From Branchiostoma floridae (Eukaryota; Chordata; Leptocardii; Amphioxiformes; Branchiostomatidae), in contig NC_049995.1 of NCBI RefSeq assembly GCF_000003815.2, positions 16,258,437-16,322,436 on the forward strand: DNA of 64,000 nucleotides. Reading direction: 5' to 3'. The notes under the pieces are model-generated. The model saw nothing but the letters and a program-made list of their open reading frames with translations, was not told the DNA's origin and made no database searches. Position 1 is the stretch's first letter. Every line of letters starts with the position of its first letter. Below, piece after piece: positions 24,001-33,100 of this stretch. A program made the translations under genes and the position numbers.

Positions 24001-25141
24001 CATTGGCCTGTTGACGCCTCTTGCTGTGATGGGGGTTGGGGTATGCGCCATGTGCATCTGGCGTAGGCTCCGTGGTAAAGTCCCAGGCAACGACGCAGCC
24101 CAATCCCGCAATGGCACCCCGATCGCTGGCTGCTCCAGGTGGCCTCTTGGAGATGGTGGTCACCTGGACCAGTCAGTGATCAGTCCGTACGCAGAGGGTC
24201 GTTTGGAGGATCACGGTAGCTTGGGTGAGGCAGATTCGACCATCAGCCCGTACGCCGAAGGTCGTTTCACTGACCACGCGAGCTTGAATGATTCAGAATC
24301 AGTCATCAGCCCTTATGCTGAGGGCGGTTTCGGGGACCACCCTGATCTGCGCAGGGCCGACTCTTCTCAGTCAGAAACCGTCCCGTACGGAGAGGCTAAG
24401 CTTTGCGCAGCGTACGCAGGCCGCGCCCGCGCGCAGACACACCCCGTGCCGTCCCGCCCGTACAGCACCGAGCGCCCTCGTCTCATACCGAAGAGGGAAG
24501 GGGCCGTCCTGGCTGCCTATGGCCCAAAAGGTCGCGACAAGTCTGGCAAAAAGTGCTACCAGCATCCTGCCACTCTAACCAACCCTGGCGCCGCCCAGTC
24601 CTCTGCCTACCAGCAGCGTGGTAGGTACGAAAATGCTCCCGCCGGAAATTCTAACATGTCTGACCAAATTTGCTACCAGAACCCAAACCGGGGCGCCACC
24701 CAGTCCTCTGCCTACCAGCAGCGTAGTAGGTACGAAAATACTCCCGCCGGAAATTCTAACATGTCTGACCAAATTTGCTACCAGCACCCAAACCCTGGCG
24801 CCTCCCAGTCCTCTGCCTACCAGCCTGAGAATGCTAACACCACCCAGCGTTCCCGCAAGGCACCTTGCTACAACCCCCCTGCCCTGGCCACTGACCAAGA
24901 GCGTGCCCTGTCCAGCACATATGACCAGAATGACCCTAGAGAGGCCGCTCAGGGTTCCCGCAAGGCACCTTGCTACAACTCCCCTGCCCTGGCCACTGAC
25001 CAAGAGCGCGCCCTGCCCAACACGTATGACCAGCATGACCTTAACGAGGCAGTCTGCAACTCCGCAGAGTGCCCTGTGGTCGAAAGCTACGAGACCGCCG
25101 CCTCGCCCAGTAGTGAGACGGGTACTCATGATGAAAACTAA
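21008..25141 (+). CDS. LRR type I membrane receptor with tyrosine-repeat cytoplasmic tail
   Basis: Two exons, 21008-21613 and 22775-25141, joined in phase 0, encode about 990 residues. Order: signal peptide (LMTKVSLLLLVQFLV), a Cys-containing N-terminal region of about 80 residues, some eight leucine-rich repeats (residues about 115-390, for example LSELILVDNQILTLSPDTF), an LRRCT-like cap (PPRCTCANEWL), a Thr/Ser-rich stalk, a transmembrane helix (about 602-629, ILWAFIGLLTPLAVMGVGV) and a roughly 360-residue cytoplasmic tail. The tail has four SPYAEG-like repeats, two RYEN(A/T)P units inside a 105-bp tandem repeat with CYQ(H/N)P, and two PCYN-PALATDQERAL units followed by TYDQ. RYEN fits the pYxN consensus bound by Grb2-type SH2 domains. 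A signalling or adhesion receptor is inferred; no TIR or kinase domain is present. A candidate polyA signal lies at 25370. Confidence 0.85.
21705..21898 (-). mobile_element. tRNA-derived SINE, family 2
   Basis: Reverse-complemented, it begins GTGGCGTAACTGGTAGAGC (A-box region), followed by a degenerate B box and AACGTGCC. The same head is on the plus strand at 55655. It lies in the LRR intron. Confidence 0.6.
22502..22733. mobile_element. MITE, 'GATCAATACTGATGACCAATCACTTC' family (complete copy)
   Basis: Two complementary arms: CTTCCAACAGTAAGGTATACC and GATCAATACTGATGACC on the left, with complements on the right. The loop holds ACTCGTGAGAGCTTGACC. Partial copies lie at 30748-30790, 36893-36980 and 56680-56790. 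The left-end motif in this sentence is 21 bases or fewer per word as read from two adjacent words. Confidence 0.65.
24597..25060 (+). repeat. Tandem coding repeats in the receptor tail
   Basis: Two back-to-back families: a unit of about 105 bp repeated about 2.5 times (24597-24840, with SSAYQQR, RYEN and QICYQ) and a unit of about 102 bp repeated twice (24846-25050, with RKAPCYN and TDQERAL). DNA identity is high, so expansion looks recent. The antisense strand is open here but is only a shadow. Confidence 0.8.
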
Positions 25142-25421
25142 TCTATAAGATGATTTACTGGCTACAAAGCAGATTTAACCATTACGAAAAGGGCCACATA
25201 AGTGTCCAAGTGGCCACTTCGGCTCTACTTTGGTCCTTTTTATACTGTTTTATATACGGGTAAATATGAAACACCCTTTCAAAAGATGTGAATCTTAAGT
25301 AACAAATTAAAAGAAAGAATGAAAATACTGAAAAAGTACCAAAATTGACTAAATCATCCTTTTGTTGCAAATAAAATAAAATTATATACTAGTATACAAA
25401 GTACCCACAAGTACAGTCAAA

Positions 25422-25859
25422 CCAAGGACGTTACATCAGAAGGACTGAGTTCAGACTCAGTGCCTATTCATCAAGCTTCGATTCATATTCTATTTAGAAA
25501 TAACGTTACAGTTTATAAAAATAGAACCCGATGATTACTACTCTTGCTTCAGTTGCGTGAATTTTTTTATTCAGACTATGTGGCCTTTTCGGCAAAGCTG
25601 TATGCTCTATGACGTCGATTGAGTGGCCTTCCCTTCCCCAGCAGTTTGCGACCTGAAAATGCACAAACATGGACTCGATAAGATTGGGAACCTAGATGTA
25701 CAACGTTAACGTTACATAAACAAATTGATATGAACTTGTCCGCACATGTCTCCACGTATTCCGGCATGTAGCAAACGATTTTAGCTTCAGAAGTTCCCCA
25801 ACGATCCCCAAAAAGTACGGACTTTTCCCCCTCCCACCACGTTGATGTAACGTCCTTGG
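25422..25859. mobile_element. 438-bp TIR element with 5-bp target-site duplication
   Basis: A perfect 17-bp inverted repeat CCAAGGACGTTACATCA bounds the element, and TCAAA flanks both ends (25417-25421, 25860-25864). The interior is non-coding. The superfamily is not identified. Confidence 0.7.
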
Positions 25860-26870
25860 TCAAACCAACTTATGATTTGGCTCAATTTGTATCATGCAAT
25901 TCAATGAACGGTTTTGTTTTGTGCTTGTCTTTCCGTGTTTCTCCAATTATTTATTTTCCACATGCTACTAACGTTCACATTGAAGTGAATGACAAACACG
26001 TCAAATGTTAATTAAACCCTTATTTGCATCATGAATGAGCTACAAACTACAGTTAAACAAGATATAGGAGAAATTGCACGCAGGTATGAGGTCTTCGAGC
26101 TCTTGCTGAACTAGGTCAAGCCTTGTTCAAAACAGCCAGACACACTTTTGATTTATTTTCAGTTATTGTGAAAGTAAAATTGGTTCACTAACGCTCCAAT
26201 TTTTATCAATTTTGCACAAATTTCTGCTTTACAAATCGACCTATCTAATAGATGTTTCTGGCGTGAAAAAAGAAGTTATAGAACTGTTTTATAAGTCAAT
26301 CTGTCAAAATATGTTAAATGTCAAATATATGTCAATATTATGTCAAAATACATCAAGACTATTGTCAAAATGTCAAAATATGCCAGGAAGATGTCAAAAT
26401 TCAAAACAAATTCTGGTGTGTTTTAAACTTCCAAACAAACATTGCAGTTATGAGATGGTGTTATCAAAATCATACCCAAAAATCAATTTTTTGTACATGA
26501 CAAGGGGCCGGCTTTAAATCAGACAAACGCAGATATGCACATTGCAGATTCGGAAACTGAATGTGGGAGGAGAGTATAGTACTGTCTCCTTGAAATACTG
26601 GCCCTAAAAGTAAATTGTGACTAAAACTCCCTTGTTTAAATTCAATATGGCCTGGATGATATCTTGCTTATGTTTAAGAATATTTCAGAGGTGACTGTTT
26701 TCAGGGCAGTATCTAGGCCATAGCAAGCGCTGGTATACTTTGAACATCATATTCTAAAATCTTCTTCTAAAACTTGTAATTCTATAGTCATGTTAGGCAT
26801 TGGATACTCGACTCCATGAGGTGGGGTAACTGAGGTTCTACTTTAGCATATCTGTTCAGTGCTAGATTAC

Positions 26871-27315
26871 AGTCAAACCTGTACAAACTACATGAAGGAA
26901 TATTGTGACCGCCTTCTAGACAATTTTTCCTATTGGCAGTTTCGGTATGATTGTACATTGCACAAAACTATGTGACAAGTTAGAAAATAGCATAACCTGC
27001 ACAGAATATTCCTCACAGACAATTAACACAAAGGTGATAAAAACGAAATGTCTTGAAAAAATCATTTGGTCCCCTTGCATCTTAAAACCATTCCATTATA
27101 ACTGCGTTTCTTACCGTTCTACCTTAGCATATTTGTTCAGTGTTATAATAGTCAAACCTGTACAAGCGACCAATGCTACATAAAGGATAACCTGAACATT
27201 GTGACCGCTTTTTAGATAATTTCTCCCATTGACACAAACCTGTCTAAACTGACCACCTGTCCACAAAGACCACAAAGATTTGACCGTTCTCCTGAGTGGT
27301 CGTCTTTGGCAGGTT
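26871..27315. mobile_element. MITE cluster with CAGTCAAACCTGTAC ends
   Basis: Ends TACAGTCAAACCTGTAC (26870), ATAGTCAAACCTGTAC (27147) and AGGTTTGATTGTAC (27312) suggest two overlapping or duplicated elements. Related blocks such as AATATTCCTCACAGACAATT occur at 27005 and 27373, showing a direct duplication of the flank as well. Confidence 0.5.
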
Positions 27316-28278
27316 TGATTGTACATTTCGCAAAACTATGAGGCAAATTAGAAAATAGCATAACCTGTACGGAATATTCCTCACAGACAATTAACACAAA
27401 GGTGATAAAAAGACATATCTACAGTGATCATGAGGTCGTTTACCCATGAAAAAAAAATCCTTTGGTCCCCTTGCAATTTCAAACCATTTCTGATTATAGA
27501 CATTCCATTTAGAAAACGTTGTTTGTAGAAATATTCTGTACAAAGAACAGTAGTAAAAGATACATGATACACCTGGAAGTAATTATAGATTCTAATCACC
27601 GCCTTAAAGAATCGTTGCCTTAAAGAACCATCGTCTTAATCATTGTAAAGAAGAATGTGCTGGTGGTGCCACATTGTAAATAGTGTAAAAAAACATATAA
27701 TTTGTCGTGTTTATTTGTGAAACCATTGTGATGTATTTTCTCTACCGACTAGTACTATATCAGGGACACCTTTTGTAATCAGTGCCATTCATATAATGGC
27801 AAACATTATTCATTGGTAGAAAAAAGAAAGGAATTGTTCCGAAATTCCTGACATTACTGGGAAGCTGTAACGTTAAGTATGCAGTAGTGTACTAAAAGTA
27901 GTCTGAAAAATGATTTGTGTACAAGTAAATTAAAGGCATAGAAAAGTACAAATGTATGTATGTGAAGGACACGATCCTCTGGCTAGCCTGATTTAGTCAC
28001 AGCCCACTCAACATTGCTGGCCTCTGTTGGTAGCCTACTAGGGGCCTGTTACAGCCTGGACAGCAGAGTTTGTGTTACACAGACTACGCTTGCCAGCTTT
28101 TGATAATGAGTTGCTTGGAGATTAACGTTACATCTCTGCGGCCTTCGTTGTACTTAAATTACACCCCTATAGTGGAGTGGACGATTCCGCGCCTCCGCAA
28201 AGGATTGTGGTAGACAAGAAAGACACAACGCGTTGCCGGAAGATTCTTCGTCAGTTTTGGGTGCTTTTCACAAGAAAA

Positions 28279-30085
28279 ATGCCGATTTTAGAGAAGAGGA
28301 AAGCCCAGGAGATGGCCCTGGTGGCCTCCAAGAGACAGAGGAACGAGCTGGTGGCCGTGGCTTCTCAGGAGAGGCAGCTTTTACAAGCGGTGAGTGTTTT
28401 TTAGTAGTTCGTACCGCGTACCGCACGCTTTTTAAGGTGGGAGGGGGGCAGCGGTTTTCTCCCAACAAAATTTTCGACATGAAAGCAGGGCTCGAAAATA
28501 CCACCTGCATATGCAGGTTAGTGCAGGTGAAATTGGAGCTGTGCAGGTATTTCTGATGTCTACCTGCACCTAACCTGCACTGGTCCATATCATGGGTTTC
28601 ATACATAAATGTCCTATGATTAAATAAATAAATAAATAAATAAATTTAGGTGTAAATACTAAAGGGATTGTTATTAGCTGCATCATTTTTATTTTGCTTT
28701 TAACACCTATAAAGTTTAAAATAAATAGATATATTTATATACATAGCAACGGTGCTCACCATTTGTATGATCCTAAGAGTGTNNNNNNNNNNNNNNNNNN
28801 NNNNNNNNNNNNNNNNNNNNNNNNNNNNNNNNNNNNNNNNNNNNNNNNNNNNNNNNNNNNNNNNNNNNNNNNNNNNNNNNNNCCAGCACATAGCATTTAT
28901 CATAGATCTATCAAGACCAGTGGAAGAATAGCTCTTCAGTGAGCTATACTGGATCCATATGATATCACTGTCTTATGTCATAAGTAAAGAAGTAAGAAGT
29001 TAGCATGAAAGTTCATCTGTGTTGGTAGAATACATTATAGAAATAGCTAAACTTTCTTTCCAACACTGAATTAATATAGGGACTTACCCTAGAGACGGGG
29101 GGCGGCACAGACTTTCTGATATTATGACCCCCTCCTGCAAAAGTGGCGTGTTCCTGACGTCACTGCTGGAGATAGGGTCATTCTGTGAACAAGGTCGACG
29201 GACTTGGCCGAAAATTTAGGGTAAGTCCCTATATTAATTCAGTGTTGGAAAGAAAGTTTAGCTATTTCTATAAGTAAGAAGTTGTTTTGTATTTTTGTCA
29301 CCAGTCCTGTGGAATGTGTACGGAGACTGTGAGAACTACGCTGTGCTGAACGGGCACTCTGGAGCCATCATGGAGCTGCAGTTCTCAACAGACGGCAGGT
29401 TCGTCTCGTTAATTCATTTATTGTTTTATAATTCTTGATTACCTGTAACCTCAATTAACTGAGTTACTTGCTCCACTGGTTCCCATAACAAAGGACAACT
29501 GAGGTGCATATAGCAGGGAATTAAAGATGAGAAATAAGATATCCATTCTGGAACCATTTCGGGACATTTGAGCTCACTTCCTGTTCGTGTCCAACATGCC
29601 TAACTTGTGGGAATAACTAGAAACACCCACAGACAAACAGACACACTAAGTCACTAACTAAGATAGATACTTTCTGTAGTGTTTCTTGGAGTTAATGTAC
29701 CCAAAAAAGTCTGCATTTTGTTCCAGAACACTTTTCTCTGCGTCCACGGACAAAACAGATAAAGGTTCACTTGCCTAATGTGGGAATAATTGTAGAAAAA
29801 CACGCAAGCAAACATCTACACATTAGCTAAGAAAGATACTTTCTGTACTGTGCTGTTTCATTGAGCTAACGTAACAAACAACATCTACATTTTGTTCCAG
29901 CACACTTTTCTCTGCCTCCACGGACAAAACGGTGGGCCTGTTTGACGTGGAGACCGGAGCGCGGATCAAGCGGCTGAAGGGACACTCCACATTCGTCAAC
30001 TCCTGCCACCCGTCGCGCCGCGGGCCACAGATGGTCGTGAGTGGGAGTGATGACAGTACCATCAGGGTGAGACCTCTCTCTTTCC

Positions 30086-30133
<48 letters not shown>

Positions 30134-33100
30134 GGCCACAGATGGTCGTGAACGGGAGTGACGACAGTACCATCAGGGTGAGGCATCTCTCTTCTCTTCC
30201 TCTCTTAGTCTTACTCCCTCTCTCTGTCTCTCTCTCTCTCTCTTCCTCTCTTTTCGTCTCTTCATTTCTCTTCCTCTCTTCATCTCTCTTTCTCTCTCCC
30301 TCTCTTTCTGTCTCCCGCTCTCTTTGTCTCTCACTTCCTCTCTCCCTTTCTCTCCTCCCCTCACTATCTCTTCCTCTTTTTCTTTCTCTATCTTCCTCCC
30401 TCTTTGTCTCTCTTCCTTTCTGAGTTTCTCTCTTCCCCCTCTCTCTCTCCTTTCTCACTCTTTTACTCTCCCTCTCTTTCTCTGTCACTTACTCTTTCTC
30501 TGCTATTTGGGTTGTATTTCCATCCCATCCAACTTTAACAAGATGAGCTATTTTTATGCAATATTACATTGAAACATACAACATAATAAGTCTAACAACT
30601 TAGCACCACATACATATATGTGTAAACAGGGAAACAGGGCTTTATTTCGGTTTCCCCTGCAAAGTAGGACGTCTAGTTTTCTTTGTTTTTTGAAGTGCAT
30701 ACTAAACTTTATTCCAAGACAGATCTGATTTTAAACAGCCACTCTCCTCTTCTTTAGTATCAATACTAATGACCAATCACTTCAAAATCTGCAGCTGTGG
30801 GACACCAGAAAGAAGGGATCGGCACAAACCTTCCAGAACACGTACCAGGTCACATCCGTGTCGTTTAATGACACAAGCGACCAGATCCTGTCTGGTGGCA
30901 TCGACAACGATATCAAGGTAAGTGCAACCGCTGTCTCAAAGGCGTAATGTAGCAAGTCTACTGTAACCGTTATTCTATCGCTACATCCATAGCAAATGCT
31001 AAGCAGAACTTCACTCTTTTGTGCTTCCACAACAAACTTTCTTGGCAAGAACACATTTTCCCACTTCCAGGTAAGAATCCTTTTTTCTCCATAACCCATC
31101 TCTTAGAAGGAAGTTCCATGCTGAGAGCTTCTTTCCTAGAACTACATTGTTATGAAACAAGCTTCCACAGAATTGCTTCCCTGTGGGGTTCAATCTGAAA
31201 CTTTCAAGTCAAGGGTAAACAAACATTTTTCTTCAGAGTCCAGTACTGTAACCCAAAATGTATGAGTGGTTCCACGAGCCTAGTTTTGTGGCAAACTTTA
31301 AAAAAATTTATGGCAGACAACATGGCAGCACCCATGTCTGTGTTGGTTAAAGCTAAAGCAGGGCTCGAAATACACTTTTCAGTCAACTTGCACCAGTGCA
31401 AGTTAAGCCAAAGGTAACTTGCACCAAAAGAAACTTACTTGCACAACCCAAAATAGTGAACTGTTAACCCTTTATTCTTCTTCTGAAAATTTGCAAATAT
31501 ATGGGGATACATAAAGACCACATGTTTGGATATTTGTTTTCCAAAGCGTATTTTATTTTGGATTTCAAATTGTACAACAAATGTGAATTTAGGCTTAATT
31601 TAAGACAATTCAATGTCTACAACTTGATAAGATCAATAGATTTCTTCTGGACTCTTCGAGTGACTTCCATCACTATTCTTAACCATCGCTAGAACAACTC
31701 AATACAAACACATATAACTGGAAAATCCAGTTGATCATATCAAAGTCACTAAATTGTATGCAAAATGTATTTACTCATATGCAAATCAAGGTAAGACAAC
31801 ACCATAGGAATTATTAGCATTATAGAGATGGAATTGTCTTCAAATTTTGTTTACCTGGATGTCTAACCAAGTTTAGAAATAACAAATTTAGGCTATTTTT
31901 TTATTCAGTGTTGTTTTCTTTTACCTTTCAATGGCAGACAATATTCTTGGTGTGTGTAAGCTTTTTCTAAAGTCAGGTATTAGTGGATAAAAGTAACTTG
32001 CACTGGTGCAAGTTTGGTCCAAACTTACTTGCACCACACCAATTTTACATGCACAAACTTGCATATGCATGTGGTATTTCGAGCCCTGCTAAAGGGTTTT
32101 GCCTATGTGTTACTGCTTGTAGAAAGAGAGACAGGACTCAAGAAACACAAGCTCATGAAGTAAAGTAGTTGCATGGCTTTTTGTAAAGGCCGTAGGAACA
32201 GTGGGTTGTCATCCACTGTGTCTAGTCCACGGTATAGGAAGGTGGAGCCCATCCCTCTCCTTCAACTGCCTTTTACCTCCATGACCAAAGTCAGGTAGCC
32301 ATTCTTACACCTGGGTGGAGTGAGGAAAGTTGTGTAAAGTGCTTTTACAAAGGGCTCGATATTTTTAGCACGACAGGATTCGGACCCAGGCTCTCTAGGG
32401 TCTGGGCCAAGCACCCTGCAGTTATGCCACACTACAGAAAAAGTCAATGAAGTTGAATATTATGTTTATTCCTCTGTTGTCACAATGTTGGAACCACTGC
32501 CTCAAGATCGTTAGCATGGCAGGACTCAAACTAAGGACCATAATACTGCAGTTATGCCATTATGACCAAGTTATGTTATGTTTATTCCCCCTCTGTCACA
32601 GTGTTGGGACCTGAGGAAGAATGACGTTATCTACAAGATGCGGGGCCACATGGACACGGTCACGGGCCTGAGTCTGAGCAAGGACGGGTCCTACCTCCTG
32701 TCTTGTGCCATGGATAATACAGGTAAACACTAACTTCTCACATTATCAGGGTTTTTCTCTACACATGGACACACCAACAGGTCTGAGTCTGAGTAGGATG
32801 GGTATCAGGGTTTTTCTGTACACATGGACACTGTAACAGGCCTGAGTCTCAGCAAGGATGGTTCCTATGTTCTGTCTTGTGCCATGGACAACACAGGTAA
32901 ACACTAATTTCTCACATTGTCAGGGTTTTTCTGTACACATGGATACTGTAACAGGCCTGAGTATGAGCAAATATGGTTCCTATAGGCTATATGTACTGTC
33001 TTGTGCCATGGATAACACAGGTAAACACAGCCTGGAAACTCAGACTTTTCATACTTTCTCGAATAAAGTACAAAGTTAACCTAACTTTTAAATCTCCAAT

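Larger units (their letters stand above)
25142..28278. other. Intergenic region between LRR gene and SNRNP40
   Basis: It holds two TIR elements (25422-25859 and 26871-27315). A patch of TGTCAAAATAT-like words lies at 26297-26405. No convincing coding exon was seen. The SNRNP40 promoter should lie in the last 200-300 bases, without a recognisable TATA box. Confidence 0.5.

Noticed and set aside
24575-25129. 184-residue antisense ORF with repeats
   Set aside because: Shadow of the tandem coding repeats in the LRR receptor tail.
29823-30488. 221-residue Arg/Glu-rich antisense ORF
   Set aside because: Antisense of SNRNP40 exon 29901-30066 and the CT tract; low complexity.
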